Origin: CAWUKT01 sp963923035 | GTDB taxonomy: Bacteria > Bacteroidota > Bacteroidia > J057 > JADKCL01 | Length of the DNA stretch: 51,066 bases | Assembly: GCA_963923035.1 (NCBI GenBank) | Contig: CAWUKT010000049.1 | Location: forward strand, 1-51,066 | Direction: 5' to 3' | Part shown: one piece after another, positions 6,524 to 15,300 of the stretch | Numbering within the stretch: position 1 is the first letter of the stretch | Layout: each line of letters begins with the position of its first letter | Notes under the pieces: generated by a model | The model's input: only the letters and a program-made list of their open reading frames with translations | The model's database searches: none | What the model was told of the DNA's origin: nothing | Program-made: the position numbers and the translations under genes

Positions 6524-7771
6524 ATGATTAAAAAGCTATTTGTCAAAAATTACAAAGGATTCAAAAGTGCAATCATCAATCTAGAAGATATAAACTTCTT
6601 TGTTGGAGAAAATAGTACTGGGAAAACTTCAATTATCAATCTATTGAAGATTTTATCATCGATGGAGTTTTGGCTTAACACCAGCTTTAATAGTAACGAT
6701 ATCGTATTAGGGTATTTTTCAGAGATCAAAAAGATTGGAAGTGAGGAAAACTATTTCTCAATTGCAATGGAGGGAGAAGTAAAAGGTCAAACACTTGCAC
6801 TATACTTTTCATTCTCAAGCCACGATGGAGAACCTGGGATTTCGTTTGGAAAAGTCTTTTTTGATAATATCGATTTTAAATCAAAATTATTTAACGCCCA
6901 GGTTCGTACAAAGACTAGAGACCTAGATAACTATTCATTCGATACCTGGGTGTTTGACACAGACTTTCCCTCCAAAGGATACCGTGTAAAAAAGGGCTCG
7001 AGAAGATCTATTTTTCCCCATCCTTACTTCATGGGAGGCCCCCAAAATAAAGCATCCGACCCCCTAAATTTCTATTGGTTGTTTATATCTCAATTGGGAG
7101 CTTCAATGTGGGTTGCCCCAATTCGAGCTAAGGCACAACGGACTTATGAAGGCTATCGCTCTGAATATTCTGCATCCGGCGAACACGTTCCAGTTCTTCT
7201 AAGTCAAATTTTTGAGGGAAAAATAAGTAAGAAAAGAGATGCTATTCTTAAGAGACTTGCTCAATTTGGAAAGGATAGCAATCTTTTTGACGATATAGAA
7301 ATCAAAAAATTTTCAACGAACAAGGATTCTCCTTTTGAAATAATTATTAAGTACAATGGGGTTCCTGTAAAGATTTCCAATGTAGGCTATGGTGTCTCAC
7401 AGATTCTTCCTATCGTAATTGAAGTTCTAGCAAAAAACAATAGACAGTTTTTAATCCAACAACCCGAAGTACACCTCCACCCAAAGGCTCAAGCGGCATT
7501 TGGAGAGTTATTGTTTGAATCAAATTCTTTGAATGAAAATCAATTTATTATAGAAACTCATAGTGACTTCATTATCAACAGATTCAGATATTGTAAGTTT
7601 AAAGGGGATTCGCCACAAGGTACAGCCCAAGTAATTTTCTTTGAACGAACTAAGGATGGAATAGAGTTGACACATATCCCAATTAAATCTTCAGGAGAAT
7701 ATGATGGGGAAGTCCCTGAAGCCTATAGAGATTTCTTTTTCGAGGAAGAATTGAAGATGCTTGAAATTTAA
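6524..7771 (+). CDS. AAA-family ATPase (AAA_15/AAA_21, OLD/ABC-ATPase-like), probable defence component
   Basis: 415 residues. The Walker A motif GENSTGKTSI lies at about residues 28-37, after the IKKLFVKNYKGFKSA opening typical of RecF/OLD-like ATPases. Late in the protein come a Walker B-like FLIQQPEVHLHPKAQ, then FIIETHSDFIINRF with the conserved THSD histidine/aspartate. These mark the SMC/ABC-type AAA_21 family found in many anti-phage systems. No TOPRIM domain follows, so it is not a full OLD nuclease. The PIN-like gene starts 4 nt downstream and is probably the effector. The gene is markedly AT-rich and lies inside the direct-repeat unit, suggesting acquisition. Confidence 0.85.
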   Translation: MIKKLFVKNYKGFKSAIINLEDINFFVGENSTGKTSIINLLKILSSMEFWLNTSFNSNDIVLGYFSEIKKIGSEENYFSIAMEGEVKGQTLALYFSFSSHDGEPGISFGKVFFDNIDFKSKLFNAQVRTKTRDLDNYSFDTWVFDTDFPSKGYRVKKGSRRSIFPHPYFMGGPQNKASDPLNFYWLFISQLGASMWVAPIRAKAQRTYEGYRSEYSASGEHVPVLLSQIFEGKISKKRDAILKRLAQFGKDSNLFDDIEIKKFSTNKDSPFEIIIKYNGVPVKISNVGYGVSQILPIVIEVLAKNNRQFLIQQPEVHLHPKAQAAFGELLFESNSLNENQFIIETHSDFIINRFRYCKFKGDSPQGTAQVIFFERTKDGIELTHIPIKSSGEYDGEVPEAYRDFFFEEELKMLEI

Positions 7772-7775
7772 TACT

Positions 7776-8306
7776 ATGCCAGTAATTATCGATGCGAATT
7801 GTTTAGCACATGTATTCAAAAGGAATTCTGAAAGACACGCTGAATTCAAACCGGTTCTAGAGTGGATTCTCCGCGGAAAGGGCGTTATGGTCTTTGGGGG
7901 AACAAAGTATAGGAAAGAGCTCCTGAAAGCTAAACGGTACTTACCGATCATAAACATATTAAAAGACTATAAGAAAGTTGTGATCGGAGATCCAAATATG
8001 ATCGACCATCTTGAAGAACAGATAAAAGCAAAAATCGACGATCCCGACTTTGACGACCCTCATTTACCAGCAATTGTAATTGCTACCAAATGCTTAGTCA
8101 TTTGTTCCGTAGACTATCGATCAATAAAACATGTTCAGTCAAGAGAGCTCTATCCAAAAGGTTTCCCAATTCCCAAATATTATACAGGCCTAAGAAATTC
8201 TCGTCTATTATGCGAAAAATACATTCACAATAATTTTCCTAAATCTGGAAAACTGACGCAATCGGAATTAGCAAAACTTGATTCTATCTTAAATCCAAAT
8301 AAATAA
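7776..8306 (+). CDS. PIN-like nuclease domain protein, partner of the AAA ATPase
   Basis: 176 residues from the ATG at 7776, 4 nt after the ATPase stop; an in-frame TTG at 7761 would add five residues. The N-terminus MPVIIDANCLAHVF carries the first acidic residue of a PIN domain (hydrophobic beta strand then D-x-N). A central acidic stretch, DDPDFDDPHLPAIVIATKCL, then VICSVDYRSIKHV, matches the second and third acidic clusters of PIN folds. An RNase effector controlled by the ATPase is the natural inference. The pair resembles other ATPase-nuclease defence operons, but I cannot assign it to a named system. Confidence 0.65.
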   Translation: MPVIIDANCLAHVFKRNSERHAEFKPVLEWILRGKGVMVFGGTKYRKELLKAKRYLPIINILKDYKKVVIGDPNMIDHLEEQIKAKIDDPDFDDPHLPAIVIATKCLVICSVDYRSIKHVQSRELYPKGFPIPKYYTGLRNSRLLCEKYIHNNFPKSGKLTQSELAKLDSILNPNK

Positions 8307-8344
8307 TTGGGTTAACATAATCGGCATTGTAAAATCTGCGTACC

Positions 8345-8608
8345 TCACCTTATTCTTCCGCCATCGATCATTTTTGAAATCCCCCCATCCGCAGCCCGAA
8401 ACTCCACTTCGTACACGCCTTCGTCCAATTCCGTGATCGTCGCTTCACCGTGGTCAAACTGGTCGCACAGCTCCGCAAAGCAGACATCGACCTGTTCAGC
8501 AGCGAGTTGAAGGACTTGGTCGGGATTGTAGTCGGGGGCGGCAAAGGTAAATGTCCAACTGGCCGCACACACCAAGGCGGTCGCCAGCAGCGTTTTGATG
8601 TTTTTCAT
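8345..8608 (-). pseudogene. Second copy of the small secreted protein gene with replaced C-terminus
   Basis: 87 residues, nearly identical to the protein at 6017-6277 from the signal peptide (MKNIKTLLATALVCAASWTF) to RAADGG. There the repeat ends and the reading frame runs into unrelated sequence (ISKMIDGGRIR). The other copy keeps GGAVVISILESF, which matches the related protein at 33434 (GGVTQTIL), so this copy is the altered one. It may still be expressed as an exported protein, since the signal peptide and upstream region are intact. It is classed as a broken duplicate made together with the direct repeat. Confidence 0.65.
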
Positions 8609-8732
8609 ACGTCTCTGTTCAATGTGATATACAACAAATCAGGGCGGGGCATTGATTTTCAGGTGCTCCCGGGCCTGGGAAAAACGTGATCGTGCGGGTA
8701 ATATCGGGGATTTGGCGGTGGATGTAAAGGGG
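8382..8732. repeat. Right 351-bp direct repeat flanking the AAA/PIN cassette
   Basis: Ungapped same-orientation match to 6051-6401. The left boundary falls within the last codons of the secreted-protein gene and the right boundary in a G-rich stretch. Recombination between the copies would remove 2,331 bp and leave one secreted-protein gene with the intact C-terminus of the left copy, restoring its tail-to-tail arrangement with helical-repeat gene A. Confidence 0.9.
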
Positions 8733-8859
8733 CGGGGTGGGAAATGGTGATCGGGTTTGCGGGATTGAGGTAGATAGCTTTTAGAATAGAATCCGCTGAG
8801 CATATTCTCGTTTTCAGGAAAACATATCCTGTGAAGGAGAATTTCCGTAAATTTACTTT

Positions 8860-9645
8860 ATGAACATTGTTCAAGCATACGAGTATAAATTGTCTTCCCA
8901 AGATTCCGTTGGGAAGGATGGAGGTGAATTTCCTGCTGAACTTGAACAAAAAGTGGACCTCTTAATCGAAAGAATTAATCAATTAGGACCAGAACCTGAT
9001 TTTGCAAAATCTTTTCTGGATTCAATTGACCTGCTTCAAAAAATCCGAGCGGAGGGTTTGAGCTGGATTGGAGAGCAAGAATCATTTTCTTTTAAAGACT
9101 ATGAATTGGATTTGAAGGAAAAAATATTTTCTCTTGAAAATCAATGTTTTCGCCGGTCCTTATCTCATTCCTATGCGGATGCCCTCAAGGGCTATCTTAT
9201 AGTAGCCTCTCCTTTCATCCAGTTACTGGAAACCCTGAATACTATTTCTGCCATTGAATCAGCCATAGAATTTGTCCGTTCCGAAGAGGTCAATCTTTCC
9301 CTTAACCTATTCCATTTGGTCGATCATCCTTTTTTTGGACCGATTGTAGCTTTATTTAATGAGAGTCTCAAGTTCGAATACTTTCTTCTTATCGCTGAAA
9401 TGGGGGTAAGAGATAATATCTCGGTATACAACAAGGGTTTTGAAAAGGATTTGATTTGGAATTTTCGTGAAGCCACTATTTCTTTTCTGGTATCGGTTTC
9501 TCCGTTAGTGACATCACTGGATTTAGATCTCCTTCCTCTTTCCCTTCAGGATCCCATTCGTATCCTCTTAGGAGCCAAACGTGCCGAAGCGGGAGAAGTA
9601 GAAGAACTAGATGACGATTTCCTCACTGAACTCTTGAGCGCCTAA
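8860..9645 (+). CDS. Hypothetical helical protein directly upstream of yoeB, candidate non-canonical antitoxin
   Basis: 261 residues, mostly alpha-helical by composition, with no signal peptide or clear membrane segment although the central part is hydrophobic (GYLIVASPFIQLLETLNTIS). The C-terminus is acidic (GEVEELDDDFLTELLSA), like the short helical tails with which antitoxins wrap toxins. It lies 7 nt before the YoeB-like toxin gene, where a YefM antitoxin of about 80-90 aa is expected, and it shows no Phd/YefM N-terminal DNA-binding pattern. An antitoxin role is inferred from position only; it could be an unrelated neighbour. AT-rich like the rest of the island. Confidence 0.7.
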   Translation: MNIVQAYEYKLSSQDSVGKDGGEFPAELEQKVDLLIERINQLGPEPDFAKSFLDSIDLLQKIRAEGLSWIGEQESFSFKDYELDLKEKIFSLENQCFRRSLSHSYADALKGYLIVASPFIQLLETLNTISAIESAIEFVRSEEVNLSLNLFHLVDHPFFGPIVALFNESLKFEYFLLIAEMGVRDNISVYNKGFEKDLIWNFREATISFLVSVSPLVTSLDLDLLPLSLQDPIRILLGAKRAEAGEVEELDDDFLTELLSA

Positions 9646-9652
9646 GTAGAGC

Positions 9653-9919
9653 ATGAGAAAGATTCTCTTTGAGAAGGTTGCCAGGAAAGACTTTGAAAAA
9701 GTTCGAAAAACTGATCTTTCTACAGCCAAGAAAATCGCACTGCTTATTCAAGAACTAAAAACCAATCCTGAATCTGGAACTGGACGTCCAGAACAACTCC
9801 GCGGAAATCTTGCCGGATATTGGTCAAGGCGAATCAACAAAAAAGATCGGCTGGTCTACTCCTTCGACGATGAAGTCGTAACGGTGATTTCTGTACGGGG
9901 ACACTATGGGGATAAATAA
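9653..9919 (+). CDS. yoeB: YoeB/Txe-family toxin (ribosome-dependent mRNA interferase)
   Basis: 88 residues, the usual YoeB length. It matches the family in order: KKIALLIQELKTNPESGTGR, PEQLRGNLAGYWSRRIN, DRLVYSFDDE, and a terminal RGHYGDK. The Glu of PEQL, the Arg of DRLVY and the near-terminal His correspond to the catalytic Glu46, Arg65 and His83 of E. coli YoeB. The enzyme cuts mRNA in the ribosomal A site when not bound by antitoxin. No YefM homologue is next to it; the upstream 261-aa gene, 7 nt away, is the only candidate partner. The toxin looks intact, so some antitoxin must exist. Confidence 0.92.
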   Translation: MRKILFEKVARKDFEKVRKTDLSTAKKIALLIQELKTNPESGTGRPEQLRGNLAGYWSRRINKKDRLVYSFDDEVVTVISVRGHYGDK

Positions 9920-9972
9920 AAAGGTTCATAGATAAATCCATAGCTGGGAATGCCATCAATTTGACAATCACC

Positions 9973-10010
9973 AAGATGGTCGACGACTTAGCCATCTTCG
10001 GCCTTTCGGC
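9973..10010 (+). terminator. Hairpins after the YoeB gene, weak terminator candidate
   Basis: AAGATGG (9973-9979) pairs with CCATCTT (9992-9998) around a 12-nt loop, followed at once by the small hairpin GGCC-TTTC-GGCC. No T-run follows, so termination is uncertain. It sits between the toxin gene and the next plus-strand gene. Confidence 0.3.
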
Positions 10011-10051
10011 CCTCATTCCAGTTACTTCTGACAATTTTTAACCTTGATCCA

Positions 10052-10753
10052 ATGGCCCAAGACTTCAAAGCGGATATTGGCAGATTTCTCCAAGAGTCAT
10101 CCCCTGAGTTTCTCCTGGAGATGGAGCGCCAGTTGGCCCATGACTTCGAGCAGAAGATCGGCGCGCCATTTCTTCCCGAATACCACTGGCTCACGAAATG
10201 GGACGAGGGCGATGTGATCGAACTCAAGAGTCAAGGCCCCATCAGCTGGATGGAATTCTCGCTGATCTGGTGTACGCTGGGAACATGGGCGCGCCTGGCC
10301 TGGTACCTTCCCAATTCGGAGGCACCGGTGCCCCCCTCTTCCCCGCCTCCCGTCGGCATCCGTTTTTGGTGGGACGTCCTGGACGCGGAAGCCCTGAAAG
10401 AGCGTTGGACCTGGTGGAATACTCCCTCCCCGAACCCGTTGGCCGGCCGCTTCGCCTTTCCCTTGGAGTGGAAAGTGAAAGTGGGCCTGGATTGGCGGAT
10501 TCACTTGCAAGCGCCCCCCGGCCATGGTGACACGCTCCCCCAGATCCTCGCCGACCGCCAAATGGTGTACAACGACGAGTCCAACAATGACCGGTTCACC
10601 GGTATCATCCACAGCCTGGGGGAAACCATCGAAGATCCGGCCGGGACTTATACCTGGACGATGGACGCCGGATCGGCAGGCCACGAAGGCTTGGCATACC
10701 TGCTTGAAGGGCTGGAATTCGTACCGGAATTGGTGGTGGTGGAGATGGTTTGA
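10052..10753 (+). CDS. Hypothetical protein (233 aa)
   Basis: 233 residues, rich in Trp and Pro, starting MAQDFKADIGRFLQESSPEF. The middle has a Pro-rich turn (PVPPSSPPPVGIRFWWDVLD), and the C-terminus is acidic and hydrophobic (YLLEGLEFVPELVVVEMV). No signal peptide, transmembrane helix or recognised motif. Its base composition returns to the chromosome-like GC level, so it probably marks the right end of the AT-rich island. The family is not recognised. Confidence 0.7.
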   Translation: MAQDFKADIGRFLQESSPEFLLEMERQLAHDFEQKIGAPFLPEYHWLTKWDEGDVIELKSQGPISWMEFSLIWCTLGTWARLAWYLPNSEAPVPPSSPPPVGIRFWWDVLDAEALKERWTWWNTPSPNPLAGRFAFPLEWKVKVGLDWRIHLQAPPGHGDTLPQILADRQMVYNDESNNDRFTGIIHSLGETIEDPAGTYTWTMDAGSAGHEGLAYLLEGLEFVPELVVVEMV

Positions 10754-10893
10754 AATAAAAGAAAATCTAATTCACGGAAAAAATCCCTAAATCGTGTGTT
10801 CTTAAAATCACAACTCGCTGTTTTACAGCGACGTATATTTATTTCTTGAATAAAAAAGTGGGATCTAAAACTGGGATCTTAATTCCCAAAAGT

Positions 10894-10929
10894 GGCGGTT
10901 TTGGGGTGCTCGCGGAAATCAAAACCGCC
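10894..10929. terminator. Inverted repeat, possible terminator of the upstream plus-strand gene
   Basis: GGCGGTTTTG (10894-10903) is the exact reverse complement of CAAAACCGCC (10920-10929), with a 16-nt loop. It lies about 140 nt after the 233-aa gene. A short CTTTAAA follows rather than a T-run. Confidence 0.4.
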
Positions 10930-10942
10930 CTTTAAACAAACC

Positions 10943-10970
10943 AGAAGCCGTTACGGGCGTAACGGCTTCT
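10943..10970 (-). terminator. 12-bp perfect hairpin, probable terminator
   Basis: AGAAGCCGTTAC (10943-10954) and GTAACGGCTTCT (10959-10970) pair perfectly around GGGC. Read on the minus strand, the hairpin is followed by GGTTTGTTT, so it may serve the oxidoreductase gene that ends at 11190; on the plus strand no T-run follows. Confidence 0.5.
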
Positions 10971-11074
10971 ATGGATTATAATACGGAATTAATGTTCGAA
11001 ACCCTTGAGGCAGGGTTGGAAAAGAAACGCGATTATTTTTGACCGTAAGGACGGTATTGGGCGCAATGATAAAA

Positions 11075-11091
11075 GAACCCCGATGGGGTTC
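11075..11091. repeat. Short palindrome GAACCCC-GAT-GGGGTTC
   Basis: A 7-bp perfect stem with a 3-nt loop, in non-coding sequence. Small palindromes of this form occur as dispersed elements in Bacteroidota genomes (recalled, not checked). No second copy was noticed in this window. Confidence 0.35.
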
Positions 11092-11189
11092 ATGCACGCA
11101 AGTTGCAACAACAACACCGCTTTGCAAGGGCAGGTTATTGACAGCCCAACCGCGCATTGTCCCGAAAATGTTCAGTGAAATGGACGAAT

Positions 11190-12251
11190 TCACTCCGAAA
11201 GGGCGACAAATGACGCTTCCGGATCCAATTCCTGGAGCAATCCCGGACCGAGCCAGCCCGCTGGCGTCTGGAATCCCGGGGTCGCCTTGCCTGCCAACAC
11301 CTGTTGAGCGGTGTGGACGGCGCCCAGCGCCGTCAGCGTATAGCCGTTCACCGTCGTGAGGCGGGCGCATTTGACCTCACCTTTCAGGTTCCGTACCCGG
11401 CCCCACACCAGACTCCTGCCCCGCTCCCGCGCCTCCGCCGTTGGTCCCGCCGGCGCCTTGTCCACCCGACGCTGCAAAAACCGCTGCACCGCCGGATGCT
11501 GCAACAGCCGCCCCAACCGGTTGCTGAGCCGCATAAAGCGGGCCACCCGGGGCGGAACCACCGTATACGTGGTCACATTGCGGATGCCGGTTGTATGGAA
11601 TGCCGTCGACACATCCCCCCACGGAATCCCCACCGCTTCCACCGGTCCCCGGCCAAAATCCGCCTGGACTGTCTGCTTGCCTGCGGGAACCTGGACGATG
11701 ACACCATTCCGCCGCAACAAACTCCCGGCGCCCAAGCCTGCAATCACCGTACTCGCCGTCCCGTGCGACAATCCCCCGCCCACCGACCGAAACGCCAATT
11801 CCAATTCCTCCGCGTCGGGCAGGAGCTGCTTCAGGTGCGCGCCCATACAATCGGTGGGGACCACATCGAAACCCACTCCGGGCAACAACATCACTCCTTT
11901 TTCCTTCGCCTCCGCATCCATCGCTGCCAAGCCTTCAAACACGATGATCTCTCCGGTAATGTCCAGGTAGTGAACCCCTTGGGAAAGGCAGGCCTTGGCC
12001 ATTGCTTTGTAGGTTCGGAAAAAGGGTCCCGCACAATGCACCACCACCGCGACTTCGGACAATAAGGCTTCCAACGCCTCCGAATCGTCCAGGCTGCATG
12101 CCTTTCCGGGCAAATCGAATTCCTTGGCCATGGCCGCAACTTTCTCGGAATTCCGACCGCTGAGGAGCATCGGAAGCCCTTGTTCACGCCCCCAATCGAC
12201 GATCAATCGACCGGTATATCCGTAGCATCCGTATATCAGGACTGGTTTCAT
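11190..12251 (-). CDS. Saccharopine dehydrogenase-like NAD(P)-binding oxidoreductase
   Basis: 353 residues from the ATG at 12251; longer upstream frames look non-coding. The N-terminus MKPVLIYGCYGYTGRLIVDW is a Rossmann-fold dinucleotide site (YGxxGYTGR), typical of saccharopine-dehydrogenase-like and trans-acting enoyl-reductase proteins. VVVHCAGPF and GVHYLDITGE are further family hallmarks. Such enzymes reduce or oxidise small carbonyl or enoyl substrates with NAD(P); the substrate here is unknown. It stands alone, divergent from tamB with a gap of about 100 nt that must contain both promoters. The length is near that of the enoyl-reductase subgroup. Confidence 0.85.
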   Translation of the reverse strand: MKPVLIYGCYGYTGRLIVDWGREQGLPMLLSGRNSEKVAAMAKEFDLPGKACSLDDSEALEALLSEVAVVVHCAGPFFRTYKAMAKACLSQGVHYLDITGEIIVFEGLAAMDAEAKEKGVMLLPGVGFDVVPTDCMGAHLKQLLPDAEELELAFRSVGGGLSHGTASTVIAGLGAGSLLRRNGVIVQVPAGKQTVQADFGRGPVEAVGIPWGDVSTAFHTTGIRNVTTYTVVPPRVARFMRLSNRLGRLLQHPAVQRFLQRRVDKAPAGPTAEARERGRSLVWGRVRNLKGEVKCARLTTVNGYTLTALGAVHTAQQVLAGKATPGFQTPAGWLGPGLLQELDPEASFVALSE

Positions 12252-12354
12252 GGAAGGAAGGTAGAAAATCGGCGGGGAAGAAAAAAGAGGAAGTGAAAGG
12301 GAAAACGAGGCGCTTCGAGGCCGCTGAATACGAGGAGATTTAGCCCTGAAATAC

Positions 12355-15300
12355 ATGAACTGGACGGGCAATTCGTATATTTGGGCAGTGAAGAAAGTCA
12401 TCGGGCATATTTGGCGAGGATTGAGGACGCTATTCCTGAGTGTGACCCTGGTAGTGCTGTTGGGATTGTGGGGCATGCGGACCTCCTGGTTCCAGGCCTG
12501 GGCCATCCCGAAGATCGAGCGGGTGCTGAGTCAACAGCTGAATACGGAAGTGCATATTGGGGGATTTGACCTGGACCTGCCCGCCAAAATTGTCTTACAA
12601 AAGGTGGTAGTGGAGGATCAACAAGGTCAAAATATGCTGGCGTTGGGAGAATTGCGGGTGAATGCGATGACGTTTTCCTTGCCCGATCTCATTCTCCAAC
12701 CTAAAAACCCTGAAGCCCTTACCATCCGCCACCTCGACCTCATGGCTCCGCAGGCGTTTCTCTACAAATCCCGCCGCGACTCCACCTTCAATTTTGATTT
12801 TCTCTCCTCTTCCAGCGAACCCAAAAAAGACACTGAGCCCAAGCCTTTCAAACTCGACCTGTCCAGCGTTCGGGTCCAGGCGGGCAAATTCCACTATACC
12901 GACTCCACCGCCGCCGATTCCGTCCTTTTTGACACCCTCGGCCTGAATACCTCTAATTTATTGGTGGAGAATTTTCGGGGGGGATTTGATGTCGTGATGG
13001 AATTGCCGGGCCATGTGCGGGGAAGAATCGACTCGTTGGGCCTCTACGAGGCCCATGCCCGCCAGGAATTGTCGGGCCTGCAAACCAAATTCGACCTGAA
13101 TTTCGGGGAGGAAGTCCCGGGCGGCCTGTACTTGTTTCTCGAACCCACCCGCATTGCCCTGGGCCAAGAAACCGACCTCCAATTTAGGGGCAGCCTGACC
13201 AATCAGCCTCCCGATTCGCTTCCCTCATCCTTTGCCCCCCAATTCAAAGGCCAGTTCAGCCCTTCTACGGTTAATTTTGATGAGGTGAATGCCTTCATGG
13301 CCAAGCCACTGCCCCTTGCCGGCCCGGTCCAATTCGAAGGCGCATTCTTTGGCAACCTTGACACCCTGCGTTCACCCGAATTCAAGGTCCAAATCGGCGA
13401 TACCACCCGCATTACCACCTCGCTCCTCATACGTGACCTCGTAGAACCGGGCGGCCCCCGCATGGAGTTCGGGATTGCGCCGAGCCGGGCGGCATTTAGC
13501 GAGCTGAAAGCCTTGCTGCCCACCGTCGATCTGCCTTTGCAGGGGACGGTGTACTTGCAAGGGCCCTTTAAAATGGACAGCCGGTCCATGCGCAGCCGGG
13601 GCATTCGCGTGGGCTACGGGCAACATACCGACCTTACGGTTCGGATGCGCCTGTTCAACTACGACCGCGAGGAGGACCTGATCATGGACTACAAGGTCAA
13701 GGAGGGAAAGGTCGACTTTGCGGAGGTGTACCGGCTCTTGCCGGGCATCGAGTTGCCGCCCTGGTTCCCGAATGTGGGCCGGGGCACGCTGGATGGCCAA
13801 TTCATTGGCGGGACCCGTGATTTTGTTGTGAAGGCCGACTTGCTTTCTGATATCGGGGAGGTCGAAGGCAACCTTCACCTTGTCACCCCACAAGGACCGG
13901 GCCCGATTGAATACGAGGGGCGGGTCCGAACTGCCAATCTCAATGTCGACGCCCTGGGAGCCGTTCCCGAGTTCCAATCCCGCTACCTCAATTTCAATGG
14001 CTATGTCAATGGAAAAGGGACCAATCTCGGCGAGGCCAATCTCGAACTGACGGGAGGACTGGCGAATTCAGAGGTGATGGGCTTCGAGTTGGATTCGGTT
14101 CGGACGAAGGATGTGGTGATCAATGGGTATGAAATCAAAGGGGCGGTGGAATTGTTGGATCGGCAGGGCAATGCGTCCGTGTCGGTGGACATGGTCGCGG
14201 AACCGGGGGGCGATCACCGGTACAATATCTTTGGGGACGTCGCCAACCTGGATTTGGACCATTACGGGATCATCCCCGGCGATTCGATTCTGCTGACCAC
14301 CATCCTCAACGCCCGGATCAAGGGAGACAGCATCGAAAATTATACCGGTAAGCTCCGGTTCTTCCAAATTCGTCTGGACCGTCCCGGGACCGATTCGCTC
14401 CGCCTGAATAACGTGGTCCTGTCCTCCAATGTGAAGGACGACCTCCAACGGGACCTCACCCTCAAAAGTTCGGTCGCGACCATGCACGTCGACGGGCGGT
14501 TCCGGATCAACGAAGCCATTACGGTCGGCAGTCGCCTCGCCAAGGAAATCAGTCTGTACATCCTCAACGACGATTCCCTGATCACCCAGTACTACGCCGA
14601 AAAGGAAATTGTCCCTTCCAATATCGCATTCAACGATACCATTGTCACCAAGGCCGGACTGAACGACCTGTTGGACTTTTTCCGGGTCCCCGCCTACGTC
14701 CAACCCGGCACCCAGGCGGCATTTACCCTGCTCCACGACGGCACCGACCAGCTCCACCTCGACCTCCAATCCGATACCATCCGGTACGAAACCGTCGGGC
14801 TCTATGACAATACGGTCGATTTTGACCTGCAAAAATCGGAGACGGAAAACAACCTCTTGTTGACCGGCCAGGCGGCCAGCCAGGTGGTCGAATTTGGAGA
14901 GAATATTCGTCTGGAACGGCTCAAGATCAATCCTGAAGGCAATGATCGGAACCTGGAACTGTTCGTGGCCGCCCAGCAGCCCGACCTCGGCAACCGCTAT
15001 GTTCTGGACATCGAAACGGAGTTTTTTGCCAACGGGGAGATCATGACCCACATCCGCCCCGGGCCCTCGCGGGTGAATATCAAGGGAGACATTTGGCGGT
15101 TTGGGGAAAAAAACCTCATCCGGCGCCGCGATGCCAAGCCACCTTCCCAGGGCGAGGCGGCTGAGAGCCTGATCCAGCAGATCATGGTGCGGGACATGAA
15201 GTTTTACAAGGAGGACAAATCCATCCTCATCAACGGCAATATTTCCAGTGATCCGGCCGACGAATTGAGGGTGATCGTGAACGATTTTCCCATTGGTGAA

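Larger units (their letters stand above)
10754..11189. other. Intergenic region between convergent genes with several hairpins
   Basis: About 436 nt between a plus-strand and a minus-strand gene. I see no gene. It holds hairpins at 10894-10929, 10943-10970 and 11075-11091, of which one or two probably end transcription from either side. The sequence from about 11040 onward looks like a decayed interspersed repeat. Confidence 0.6.

Noticed and set aside
6051..8732. The direct repeats as ends of a classical transposon or IS
   Set aside because: There is no transposase, no short terminal inverted repeat and no short target duplication; the repeats are a duplicated gene segment.
14068..15051. 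327-residue minus-strand open frame
   Set aside because: Antisense shadow of tamB.
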